NCBI GenBank assembly: GCA_016721245.1
Contig: JADKIQ010000024.1
Coordinates: 43,002-107,001 of the forward strand
Length of the DNA stretch: 64,000 bases
Reading direction: 5' to 3'
Origin: Sphingobacteriales bacterium
Lineage (GTDB): Bacteria; Bacteroidota; Bacteroidia; Chitinophagales; JADIYW01
Shown here: positions 1 to 8,900 of the stretch, in pieces
Numbering within the stretch: the stretch's first letter is position 1
Layout of the letters: every line of letters starts with the position of its first letter
The notes under the pieces: generated by a model
The model's input: the letters and a program-made list of their open reading frames with translations, nothing else
The model's database searches: none
What the model was told of the DNA's origin: nothing
Made by a program: the position numbers and the translations under genes

Positions 1-551
1 ACTTGGCAAATTGTTCTTTCTGAGCTAAATCAAGATAGACCAAATATTTACTTTCTTCTTCAACCAATGATTTTTTATCTCCTTTCAAACTGTAGTAGGA
101 TATCAAGTAATATGAATAATTCTTCAGTATATCGTACAGGTTATACTTTAAAGCCTTTGAGTAATCTTCTTTAACCAATTCATACACGAGCTTTGTTGTT
201 CCTGATAGTTGTATAATTATTTCAATTATCTGGTTATTTGTAAGGCATTCATAATAAACTCTGCCTCTCTCATTATTAAAGATTTCCTCTATATCAAATA
301 ACAATACAGACTTTAGAATTTTATTTTTAAATCTTGATTTTAACTTTCTGAATTTTGCATCCTTATCTTCGCTGTCGTACAAATATTTTGCCGCAGAAAC
401 ATCATCAGTAATTTTACCTGACTCCAAACCTTCGTAAAGTGTGTAATATAAATTACTATTATTCTGATTCAAAAATGTCTTATCAAAGACATCAATTTTA
501 GATAATCGCTTCCTGTTAACAATTTTTACCAACTCTTTTAAGGTATCCATT
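1..551 (-). CDS. N-terminal part of an unrecognised, probably all-helical protein (cut by window edge)
   Basis: Reading the minus strand from ATG at 551 gives 183 open codons that run off the left edge. The translation begins MDTLKELVKIVNRKRL and includes LYEGLESGKI and LYDSEDKDAKFRKLKSRF. It is rich in Lys, Leu, Tyr and Glu, has no signal peptide or membrane segment, and looks alpha-helical throughout. The tail (KALKYNLYDILKNYSYYLIS) resembles helical-hairpin (TPR-like) spacing. I recall a poorly described Bacteroidota family of cytoplasmic helical proteins with a similar 'LYxGxxSG ... LKxRxxxx' N-terminus, but I cannot name a function. It is divergent from the IDPTGN repeat-peptide gene, with about 470 bp of regulatory-looking DNA between them. 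That it is a gene is fairly sure; the TPR idea is inference. Confidence 0.7.
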
Positions 552-1023
552 TTGTCACATTTTAGTTAAATAAATAAAAACCAACTCTCTATTAATAAGA
601 TAGTTATAAATATATTGGGCAATATAACACTAATACAACAAAGTCACAAGTACTAAATCAGTGCTATTGATTTAGAGTTGCTTTAAATACAACTTCGTTG
701 TGTAAAGCAGTATTTTACTTCTTGATGAAACCAGTAAATGCCCAACATAACTGCGTTTTCATTAGTCCCTGATAGAACATTACAACCCGGATTAAAGAAA
801 AATACTGCTTAAAGAACATTATTCACAAAACCCAACAGAAAAAACCTTTGTCACAAAAAATGAAATAAAAACCCGACAAAATAACATATAACTGTATGAT
901 TTTCAATTATTTGAAATTCATAAATCATAAATACCCTATTATATGAAGAGTCACACTTATGCATAAACTGTAATCTTCATATTGCAAATTATACCCATAT
1001 TTGTATTACAAAAAAAAAGCAAA
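552..1023. promoter_or_regulatory. Long divergent intergenic region with four GTCACA sites, a hairpin and a 12-bp inverted repeat
   Basis: This holds no convincing gene. The hexamer GTCACA occurs four times in the same orientation, at 555-560, 643-648, 850-855 and 950-955. The first and third lie in the longer shared word TTTGTCACA. A hairpin with a TTC loop spans 680-708 (outer arms GCTTTA/TAAAGC, inner arms ACAAC/GTTGT). A perfect 12-bp inverted repeat lies at 705-716 and 799-810 (AAGCAGTATTTT/AAAATACTGCTT). It separates the divergent helical protein from the repeat peptide, so regulation of both from here is plausible. No regulator can be named. Confidence 0.4.
680..708. other. Imperfect hairpin in the divergent intergenic region
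   Basis: The outer arms GCTTTA and TAAAGC pair, and after a small internal loop the inner arms ACAAC and GTTGT pair around a TTC loop. It lacks a T-run, so it is not a classical intrinsic terminator. It could be an RNA structure or a protein-binding palindrome. Confidence 0.3.
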
Positions 1024-1227
1024 ATGGGAATTATTGTAGCACTTATCTTATCATTATTAGTTAATTCTTCAAAAGGAATTGACCCTACAGGAAATAAAGG
1101 AATAGATCCAACAGGAAACAAGATTGTTATTGATCCAACCGGAAACAAAGGTGGTATCGATCCAACTGGAAACAAAGGTGGAATTGATCCAACTGGAAAT
1201 AAAGTAATTGATCCAACTGGAAATTAA
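1024..1227 (+). CDS. Small secreted-looking peptide made of six IDPTGN repeats
   Basis: ATG at 1024 gives 67 residues. Another ATG at 982 would add 14 residues, but starting at 1024 puts a clean hydrophobic segment (MGIIVALILSLLVN) at the N-terminus, as in a signal peptide. The rest is almost only IDPTGN, six times, with linkers K-G, KIV, KGG, KGG and KV. The DNA copies differ at synonymous positions (for example GACCCTACA, GATCCAACC and GATCCAACT for D-P-T), so the peptide rather than the DNA appears conserved. A strong terminator follows 56 bp later. I do not recognise the family. A secreted signal, a repeated-core precursor or a surface spacer are all possible; none is shown. Confidence 0.6.
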   Translation: MGIIVALILSLLVNSSKGIDPTGNKGIDPTGNKIVIDPTGNKGGIDPTGNKGGIDPTGNKVIDPTGN

Positions 1228-1282
1228 TAAGTTTTTTCTCCCCCCCACTATAATAATAAATAGTTAGTAGTTTAGTTCTTAC

Positions 1283-1313
1283 ACGGAGTGGTTTCGCCAC
1301 TCCGTATTTTTTT
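1283..1313 (+). terminator. Intrinsic terminator of the repeat-peptide gene
   Basis: A perfect 9-bp stem ACGGAGTGG/CCACTCCGT encloses the loop TTTCG and is followed by ATTTTTTT. It lies downstream of the IDPTGN peptide gene on the same strand and supports that gene being transcribed as its own short unit. Confidence 0.85.
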
Positions 1314-1413
1314 GTTTAAAAACAGACAAATACGTTTACAAAAAAAGTAAGTTGTTTCAATTAACTGCACAAGAGTCAATCAAGTATTAAAATCAAACCT
1401 GAAAATTGCTTAT

Positions 1414-1851
1414 TTAGAACGGAATAGGCACCGAAGTTGCTATCAAATTAGAACTTGCTTTAGACAGCAGTTTATTTTCTTCGTTAAAAAGCTTTGCCTC
1501 TGCATGCATAATGTTTTTGCCGGCACGTATTATGACACCTTCACCGATTACTTTCTCTCCGGCTTTGGCACTGTTTAAGTAATCTATATTCATATTAATA
1601 GTGGCATAGCCGGTTGGACGACCAATCGTAAATCCGGCAGCACCCATCAGTTCATCCAGCATGGCCGCAGCTATACCGCCGTGCAGTATTCCAATCGGGT
1701 TCAGCATATATTTTTCTACAGTAAACTGCATTTTTACTGTCCCTTCATCTACTTCCAGCACTTTCGCATTCATCCAATCCATTAACGGATAGTCAAACAA
1801 CCATTTTTCCTGACCTATTTGTGTTCTGAATATTTCTACGCGCTTGTTCAT
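1414..1851 (-). CDS. PaaI-like hotdog-fold acyl-CoA thioesterase
   Basis: This 145-residue protein has the size and layout of single-domain hotdog thioesterases, which hydrolyse acyl- or phenylacetyl-CoA type thioesters in the cytoplasm. The family's central helix signature is visible as GILHGGIAAAMLDELMG (about residues 54-70), with the HGG motif. The later strands carry INMNIDYL and GEGVIIRAGKNI, typical of the sheet. The stop is at the left end, and prfC lies upstream on the same strand with a 40-bp gap, so they may be co-transcribed. The substrate cannot be told from sequence. A generic PaaI/4HBT assignment is safe; a more specific one is not. Confidence 0.85.
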   Translation of the reverse strand: MNKRVEIFRTQIGQEKWLFDYPLMDWMNAKVLEVDEGTVKMQFTVEKYMLNPIGILHGGIAAAMLDELMGAAGFTIGRPTGYATINMNIDYLNSAKAGEKVIGEGVIIRAGKNIMHAEAKLFNEENKLLSKASSNLIATSVPIPF

Positions 1852-1891
1852 GCTGTTTGATTTATTTTATTAATCGTATTGTTTAGGTGTA

Positions 1892-3496
1892 TTATGCCAC
1901 TACTTCATCTCTGTTAAATTCAGAGGTCAGGTGGAAATGAATTTCAGGATAATCCTGCTGGGTTAAGCGTAAAATCCATTCTGAACTTGCCAGAAAAACA
2001 GGTTTGTCGTCTTTATCAAACGCAATATAATTGGATTTTGTTCGGATAAACTCCGTCAGTTTAGCAGTATTGTCACTTGTCAGCCAGCAGGCTTTATAGT
2101 ATTGCAGCGGTTTAAACTGACAGGATGCTCCGTATTCATGCAATAATCTATATTGTATTACCTCAAATTGCAATTCTCCCACTGTACCAATTATTTTAGC
2201 CTGGGTGGTATGCACGGTAAACAACTGAGCCACACCTTCTTCGGTCAGCTGACGAATACCTTTCTCCAATTGTTTGGTTTTCATGGGGTCAGTATTCACC
2301 ATCTCCTTAAAAATCTCCGGAGAAAAACTAGGGATTCCTTTGAAATACATTTGTTCTCCTTCCGTCAATGTATCGCCGATTTTAAAATTCCCGGTATCAT
2401 TCATCCCGATCACATCTCCGGGATAGGCATCTTCTACAATATTTTTGTCAGAAGCCATAAAGGTCACCGGATTACTAAACCGAAGTTCTTTTTTCAGACG
2501 TGTGTGATAGAAGAATTTATTACGTTCAAACTTACCGGAACAAACCCGCAAGAAGGCGATTCTGCTGCGGTGATTCGGGTCGATATTCGCATGTATTTTA
2601 AATATGAAGCCGGTCATTTTTTCTTCTGTAGGCTGCACAACACGTGTATCTGTGTTTCTGCCTCGAGGAGAGGGAGCAATCCGTATAAAGGTTTCGAGTA
2701 ATTCCCGAACTCCGAAATTATTGACTCCCGAACCAAAGAAAACCGGAGCAATTTCCCCTGTTTTATATTTTGCTTCATCAAATGTTTCATACACACCGTC
2801 AATCAGTTCAACATCTTCCCGTAGTTTTTCTGCATCGTGTTCTCCTATCTGTTTATCCAGTTCGGCATCGTTCAAATTATCAATACTTACAAACTCTTCT
2901 TCCACTTTAGTTGATGAAGCTCTGAATAGATTCAAACGATGATCATACAAATTATATACGCCTTTAAATAGCTTACCGCCGCCGATGGGCCAGGAAAGCG
3001 GACGCACTTTAATGAATAATTTTTGTTCGAGTTCATCCAGTAAATCAAACGGGTCCTTCCCGTCGCGGTCCATTTTATTGATAAAAACGATTACCGGTGT
3101 ATTGCGCATGCGGCATACTTCCATTAAACGCTCTGTCTGCATCTCCACCCCTTTTACGCAATCCACCACTAAGATAACGCTGTCTACCGCCGTCAACGTT
3201 CGGTAGGTATCTTCCGCAAAATCCTTGTGTCCCGGTGTATCCAGCAGGTTAATTAATGTATTCTGATACTCAAATGTCATTACGGAAGTCGCCACGGAAA
3301 TACCACGCTGCTTCTCGATTTCCATAAAGTCTGAAGTAGCTGATTTTTTTATCTTATTGGACTTTACAGCACCCGCCGTTTGTATGGCACCGCCATATAA
3401 CAGAAATTTTTCCGTTAAGGTCGTTTTTCCTGCATCCGGGTGCGAGATAATGGCAAATGTTTTTCTTCTGTGTATTTCGTCTAAAATGGCTGACAT
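1892..3496 (-). CDS. prfC: Peptide chain release factor 3 (RF3)
   Basis: This 534-residue translational GTPase has the usual RF3 length. RF3 recycles RF1 and RF2 from the ribosome after termination, using GTP. The N-terminal G domain shows G1 SHPDAGKTTLTEK (about residues 18-30), a G2/switch region with QRGISVATSVMTFEY, G3 LLDTPGHKDFAEDTYR and G4 VFINKMDRDGKDP. The insert GGGKLFKGVYNLYD and the C-terminal end (YGASCQFKPLQYYKACWL) are characteristic of RF3 rather than EF-G. The start at 3496 is an ATG directly before MSAILDEIHRRKTFAIISHPD, the normal RF3 N-terminus. It is separated from the upstream lipoprotein gene by a terminator. Confidence 0.97.
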   Translation of the reverse strand: MSAILDEIHRRKTFAIISHPDAGKTTLTEKFLLYGGAIQTAGAVKSNKIKKSATSDFMEIEKQRGISVATSVMTFEYQNTLINLLDTPGHKDFAEDTYRTLTAVDSVILVVDCVKGVEMQTERLMEVCRMRNTPVIVFINKMDRDGKDPFDLLDELEQKLFIKVRPLSWPIGGGKLFKGVYNLYDHRLNLFRASSTKVEEEFVSIDNLNDAELDKQIGEHDAEKLREDVELIDGVYETFDEAKYKTGEIAPVFFGSGVNNFGVRELLETFIRIAPSPRGRNTDTRVVQPTEEKMTGFIFKIHANIDPNHRSRIAFLRVCSGKFERNKFFYHTRLKKELRFSNPVTFMASDKNIVEDAYPGDVIGMNDTGNFKIGDTLTEGEQMYFKGIPSFSPEIFKEMVNTDPMKTKQLEKGIRQLTEEGVAQLFTVHTTQAKIIGTVGELQFEVIQYRLLHEYGASCQFKPLQYYKACWLTSDNTAKLTEFIRTKSNYIAFDKDDKPVFLASSEWILRLTQQDYPEIHFHLTSEFNRDEVVA

Positions 3497-3568
3497 GTTA
3501 CAAAAATACAGCGAATACTTAGTACACTATGCATCCTTTTAAAATTTAATTGCGAGTTAATAAGCATA

Positions 3569-3601
3569 AAAAAGCCGCCAACATACGTTGGCGGCTTTTT
3601 T
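3569..3601 (-). terminator. Intrinsic terminator downstream of the 3622-4800 lipoprotein gene
   Basis: The 9-bp GC-rich stem GCCGCCAAC/GTTGGCGGC (3574-3582 and 3587-3595) with loop ATAC is extended by A-T pairs and flanked by A and T runs on both sides. It can therefore work on either strand. By position it stops minus-strand transcription from the lipoprotein gene before prfC. Confidence 0.88.
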
Positions 3602-3621
3602 ATAAAATAATATTTCAGAGC

Positions 3622-4800
3622 CTAAAGTGGTTCACAATATAACTCATTTACACTTCCAGAAACACTGCATCCATCTTCAGAAACAGTATAATTAAGTACC
3701 TGTCTGTTTGATGACAATGGAATAACATTTCCGTTACCGCTTTGCGAGCCAAAATTCCATGAGTAATTAGTAAAATCTGATGGGCAAGAAGCATCTATGT
3801 ATGCCTGACAAAGCACAAAATCAGTGGATACTGAAGCCGTAAGTACCGGATTTATTACCACTGTAAAATCTCTTTGAGATAAAACAGACTGGTCTGTTGT
3901 GCAAACAACTTTTACACTTATTGTTTTTGTAATCGGGCTACATGTATTATTAGCCGAAAAATCAATTGAAACTGCATTACCGGAGAACGTTTGACCATCT
4001 AAAGTCCAGGTAGTAGATGTTTTTGAAGCATCACCGTTAACAGCAACTGTACCTTTAACAACACCGCTACCGCAGATTTTAATTTTGTCAACACTTACAT
4101 TATTTACTGTAGGGCAAACTGATGGGCATTGTTGAATACAAAATTGCTGTGGAGTAATGCAAACTGTAGATACACGGGATGCTGAGCATCCACTGCATTT
4201 TTTCATAATATAGAATAAGCCACTCAATTTAACACAGGCCAAAGTCTTGTATTGAGCTCTTAATACACTTATACTGTATGTAATCCTTGTTTCTGAAACT
4301 GTGATGTTGGAAGAAGCTACATTAACACTGCCAATTTTAGCACCACTTGAATTATATAAGTCCAGACTTATACAAGGCGTTATGTAATACTGGCAGGTTC
4401 TGCCGTTGCAATCACGCTTCCAACCGATTACAGACGATGGGAAATACAAATCAACATAAAGGTTGTTCGGATCATTCCAAATCTGGTACTTGTAGTAACA
4501 GCTGTTGCTGTAAATCAGCGGAGAACCGCAAATGCCAGGAATGGGTGCAAAACAAGCTGATGCTGCATCCTGAGCACTATTTTTGTTGGGTTTCAACAAT
4601 AAGTTTGCAAGAGCGGTTGAGTCTTGTTCATCAGATGCTGCTTCCATCACTTCTTTTAAAAGCAAGGCTGACGATTGGTTAGTAATAAGATTTTTTTTAG
4701 GGCTTAAATCTTGGTTGGTTTCTAGCAGAGTCTCTTTCTTGCATGCTGTAAATGCTAACATTAAGCAACATGCAAAAGTAATTAAAGAGAACTTTTGCAT
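3622..4800 (-). CDS. Unrecognised lipoprotein with Cys-rich and PKD-like domains
   Basis: This 392-residue protein starts with a lipoprotein signal peptide, lipobox LAFTAC with Cys20, followed by KKET. It is probably on the cell envelope. Residues about 85-210 form a Cys-rich domain with many aromatic residues (for example CYYKYQIWNDPNNLYVDLYF). About residues 230-320 look like a PKD/Ig-type beta sandwich (STTWTLDGQTFSGNAV ... NNTCSPITKTISVKV), and a second one follows (YSWNFGSQSGNGNVIPLS). There is no T9SS sorting domain; the chain ends CSVSGSVNELYCEPL. It has its own canonical promoter (4850-4881) and terminator, so it is monocistronic. I do not recognise the Cys-rich domain. Confidence 0.75.
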   Translation of the reverse strand: MQKFSLITFACCLMLAFTACKKETLLETNQDLSPKKNLITNQSSALLLKEVMEAASDEQDSTALANLLLKPNKNSAQDAASACFAPIPGICGSPLIYSNSCYYKYQIWNDPNNLYVDLYFPSSVIGWKRDCNGRTCQYYITPCISLDLYNSSGAKIGSVNVASSNITVSETRITYSISVLRAQYKTLACVKLSGLFYIMKKCSGCSASRVSTVCITPQQFCIQQCPSVCPTVNNVSVDKIKICGSGVVKGTVAVNGDASKTSTTWTLDGQTFSGNAVSIDFSANNTCSPITKTISVKVVCTTDQSVLSQRDFTVVINPVLTASVSTDFVLCQAYIDASCPSDFTNYSWNFGSQSGNGNVIPLSSNRQVLNYTVSEDGCSVSGSVNELYCEPL

Positions 4801-4849
4801 AAAATTGGTTTTAAATTAAAAAATAATAATTCTACGTAGTTTAGTAATG

Positions 4850-4881
4850 CAAAGGTATGACTTATTTTGCATCTTATCAAA
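4850..4881 (-). promoter_or_regulatory. Bacteroidota-type promoter for the 3622-4800 lipoprotein gene
   Basis: On the minus strand the sequence reads TTTG (4881-4878), exactly 20 nt, then TACCTTTG (4857-4850). This fits the Bacteroidota consensus of TTTG near -33 and TAnnTTTG near -7. The ATG of the lipoprotein gene is about 50 nt downstream. Confidence 0.75.
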
Positions 4882-4908
4882 TTATGCAGTGCCTATTTTT
4901 GACATATG

Positions 4909-5868
4909 TCAAGTTTGTGATATATGATTTATATCATTAAACTTAGTAAAATCGACATAAGTAGAACTATCAGTGCTTACTAATATTTTTTCAAATTTTG
5001 CATTCCAGATGATTTCTTCCTTTCGGTATGAAGTATTTGTAAATGTATCCTGACTGTAGGAACTATCATATACTTTTAGCTGCATAACAAATTCCGGTTC
5101 ACTGTTTTGAAAATCTATTTGTGTCATTTGAAAAAACGGACTTTTATCATCAATTGCATGAACGATAGTCCAGGAAGAGGCGAAATAAATAATTTCTTTT
5201 CGTTCTAAATCCAGCTCATAAAACTGGCGAACCGGCTGTCCGTCCATGTCTGCAATTAAAGAAACTATAAGTCTTACCTGTGCATTTTGCAATTGTTGAT
5301 TTAACTTATTTCCAATTCTGAACATTACGGCAGATCCGTCTTTATAAGGAGCAATTACCCCTTTTTCTGAAAAAATTATTTTAGGAACCGGTTTTGAAAA
5401 CCTCCCGTATAACAAACCTGTTACTATTGCAAAATACAATACGCCTGAAAGGGCATCCAACACGGCAATAAAACTGGCAATATTGGTGGCTGGGTTTATA
5501 CGGCCATAACCAACGGTCGTACTTGTTTGTGCACTAAAAAAGAAAAGTTCCCAGTAATGACCGGCAGATGTAGTGGATTCAATACCATGAAAATGTTCAG
5601 CTCCTAAACATATGTCGTATACAAACGCAAACAAAGAACTCGACAGAAAAAAACCTGCTACCACCAGTAAAAAAAATGTAGACCATTTAGTATTAATCAT
5701 CCAGTGGAAGAAACTGAATCGGTCAAAAACAGATAACCCTACTCTGTTTAGATTGTAAGACCCATCTTTATTCAAAATACGCTGACTTTTACCAACGGTA
5801 TCATTCCCGAATCCAAATTCTTTGCTGTTTTGTTTTATTCGTTTGAACATAGCTTGATTTGAGTACAA
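4909..5868 (-). CDS. Inward-rectifier (Kir/KirBac-type) potassium channel
   Basis: This 319-residue membrane protein matches the KirBac plan: two transmembrane helices around a pore loop, then a cytoplasmic immunoglobulin-like regulatory domain. TM1 is at about 62-84, the K+ selectivity filter TVGYG at 118-122 (context AQTSTTVGYGRINP), and TM2 at about 129-153. The C-terminal domain from about 160 carries the family features FSEKGVIAPYKDGSAVMFRI and RFYEL-like strands (VRQFYELDLER). It conducts K+ across the inner membrane; gating ligands cannot be inferred. It stands alone between the lipoprotein gene and the divergent adhesin at 5942. Start is the ATG at 5868. Confidence 0.93.
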   Translation of the reverse strand: MYSNQAMFKRIKQNSKEFGFGNDTVGKSQRILNKDGSYNLNRVGLSVFDRFSFFHWMINTKWSTFFLLVVAGFFLSSSLFAFVYDICLGAEHFHGIESTTSAGHYWELFFFSAQTSTTVGYGRINPATNIASFIAVLDALSGVLYFAIVTGLLYGRFSKPVPKIIFSEKGVIAPYKDGSAVMFRIGNKLNQQLQNAQVRLIVSLIADMDGQPVRQFYELDLERKEIIYFASSWTIVHAIDDKSPFFQMTQIDFQNSEPEFVMQLKVYDSSYSQDTFTNTSYRKEEIIWNAKFEKILVSTDSSTYVDFTKFNDINHISQT

Positions 5869-5896
5869 AGATGCTATTTTACAGATAAATGTTAGC

Positions 5897-5904
5897 TATT
5901 TTTG
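5897..5904 (+). promoter_or_regulatory. Candidate -7 box upstream of the first adhesin gene
   Basis: TATTTTTG fits the Bacteroidota -7 consensus TAnnTTTG and lies 37 bp before the ATG at 5942. I see no clear TTG at the expected upstream distance, so this is a partial match. Confidence 0.4.
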
Positions 5905-5941
5905 ACTGAAATCGTTAATTTCAATTTATCAATTCCGGAGA

Positions 5942-8900
5942 ATGCTTAGAAATTTTTACATCAAACTCATTATATTATTTTCTATTACCGCTTGCTTTTC
6001 TTCGGCAAACGCCACACATATTGTTGGCGGTGTGATGAATTACAAATACCTGGGAAACGACAGATATGAAATTGAATTGTATGTATACAGGGATTGTATA
6101 AACGGAGTTCCACCATTGGATGATCCTGCCATTATCAGAATCTGGGATGGTGTTTCCGAAACATATAGTTTCCCAAATAAACCTTTTGACAGTATTTTGG
6201 ATCCGGGACTTCCTGATGCTTGTGCAAGAATTGATGTTCCCGTTTGTGTGAACTGGACCAGATACAGGGATACCCTTATTTTGCCACCGAATGATTTGGG
6301 ATATAGCATCTATTATCAGCGATGCTGCAGAAACAATACCATCCAGAATTTAACCTATGATTCCAGAGGATTTGGGGTTATGGATTGGGGTGCAACCTAT
6401 ACTATCAATATCCCTCCATCCAATTTTAACGGTCAAAACACTATCAACACAACTCCTTACTTTGTAAATTATCCGCCTGTATATATTTGCGTAAACAAGC
6501 CAATAAACTATGACAATAGTGCGATAGATGCGGATGGTGACTCACTGGTATATAGCTTATGTACGCCCTATTCCGGTGCATTCCCTGACGACCCCTTGAA
6601 TTATTACATTGAGGAAACTCCTCCTTTTGAGAATGTAGTTTGGGATTCAGCATACAGCGTAAATGATATGTTGGGAGGTGTTCCATTAAGAATTAATCCG
6701 GTAACAGGATTGCTCACCGGGACACCAAATACTACAGGACAATTTGTGGTAGGGGTTTGTGTGGATGAATACAGAAATGGCGAATTGCTGACACATACTA
6801 CGCGTGATTTTCAGTTTAATATTATAGATTGCAATTTACAGGTGGTCAGCAGTTTCTTTGCACCCAGTATTCAATGTAATGAATTTACAGTAAATTTTCA
6901 AAATCAGAGCAGTGGTGCCACCGATTACAAATGGTATTTTGGCGATGGAGATTCTTCTGTAGCAGCAAATCCATCTCACACCTATGCAGATACCGGGAAA
7001 TATACTGTCACGCTCATCAGTTTAAACAGTATTACCAATACCTGCCTGGCGCAGTACACACAGCTTATCTCTATTCAATACAAAAAAATACAGGCTGATT
7101 TTATAACGGATGTTGCAAGCTGTTTATCCAGAAATGACCAGATAAGATTTACAGACAGAAGCACCGACTCTCTGAATGTAGTGGCGTGGAAATGGAATTT
7201 CTCTAATGGTGATTCTTCCATACTGCAGAATCCTGTAGTTTTATACAACGGAACAGATACTGCACTCACGGCTACACTTACCGTCACCTCTTCCAATGGA
7301 TGTACTTCTACGCTTACAAAAACTATAAAACTGTTTCCGAAAGCACCGTATACTTTAAACCGTGTTCTAACAAAATGCACGAACACCGGAGCTGCGCAAC
7401 TATCTTTAGAAATGAGTGGAAATAATATTTTTTCATGGTCACCAATAACAGGTTTAAATAATCCGAATATTCAAAACCCAACGACCAATACCAATACAAA
7501 CATAACTTATTACGTCACTATAAAAACCCCCTTATCCAATGGAGACACTTGTGTTCAAAGGGATAGCGTGCAGGTAAAAACCATCAATACGGTTCAGATA
7601 AATGCAACAGATACCATAAAAGTATGCAACGATTCTATACGCTTAAGCGTGCCTTTGTCGCCAGGGCAAACCGTTATCTGGTCAACCTCCAACACATTCT
7701 CTCCTGTTATCGGAACTACTGCAAATATCAGCATCCGTCAAACTGTTTCTATACAAAAATACTATATCAAAATAACGGCACAAGGCTGTGAAGCTATTGA
7801 TAGTATTGTTGTTGTTTACAATGATACAGTTCCACAAATTTCTTTAGCTGATAATCTGTTACAATGCTCCAACCAAGTAGCTTTAAATGCTTCAGTTAAT
7901 TACAATGATAATATTACATGGTCAACGTCTCCATCCTTCGTTCCTGTTTTATCCAATACAAATACATACAACACAATACAGATTCCAAAGACTGTAAAAT
8001 ATTATGTAAAAGCCAATTACAAAACATGTTACAATACGGATAGTATAAGAGTAACCGTGCAAGACACTTTGCCTCTAATTTCATTAAGTGACTCTGTTAG
8101 TATTTGTGGCGGAAGCACTATACAGATATCTGCAACTGTTAGGAAATTTACTTCTTTAATATGGTCTGCTTCTCCTGATTTTACAGGCATTATCGGTACA
8201 TCACAAACTATTTTTATATCGCAGACACAACCAAGGCAAACCTATTATATTAAAGCATTTTACAGAGATTGCTTTGTAACAGATAGTATTGTTGTCAATT
8301 TCAACAACACGGCACCAGCTATTTCATTAGAGGACAGTTTGTTTTTTTGCAGTAATAATGTGCTTATAAATGCAACCATCACTAATGCAGATAACATCAC
8401 ATGGTCTGCAAATCCGAATTTTGTTCCGGTACTTTCTAATCTGTCATCATTAACCACCACTCAAACAAATTCAGTACAAAAATATTACGTAAAAGCATCT
8501 TATGGTTTTTGTTCTGCAACAGACAGTATTCTAGTCAGAACACAGACAAACATTCCGCAAATCTCATTAAATGATTCTGCCTTTGTGTGTGCCGACTCCG
8601 TGAGAATTAATGCAACTATTACAAATTATGATTCCGTAAAATGGTCTTACAATGCTGCATTTACTGACATTTTCGCTATCACTCCTAATGTAGTATTACC
8701 ACAGGCATCAGCTGAAAAAAAATACTTCGTAAAAGCTTTTTCAGGAAACTGTGAAACAACAGACAGTATTACCGTTTTCTACAATGATAGCTTACCATCT
8801 GTTAGCTTATCATCCCCTAATAATTTTTGTTCGGATACTGTTTTTGCTTATGCTTTTGTAGATTTCGCTACAGAAACAGAATGGTTTGACAGCAGGGATT

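Noticed and set aside
957..1175. Minus-strand ORF with FPVGSIP repeats opposite the IDPTGN peptide
   Set aside because: It is the complement of the same DNA repeat. The plus strand has the signal-like start and the terminator in the right place, so the minus frame is a shadow.
1240..1246. C7 run after the repeat-peptide gene
   Set aside because: Unusual in this AT-rich DNA but outside any gene; no sign of phase variation.
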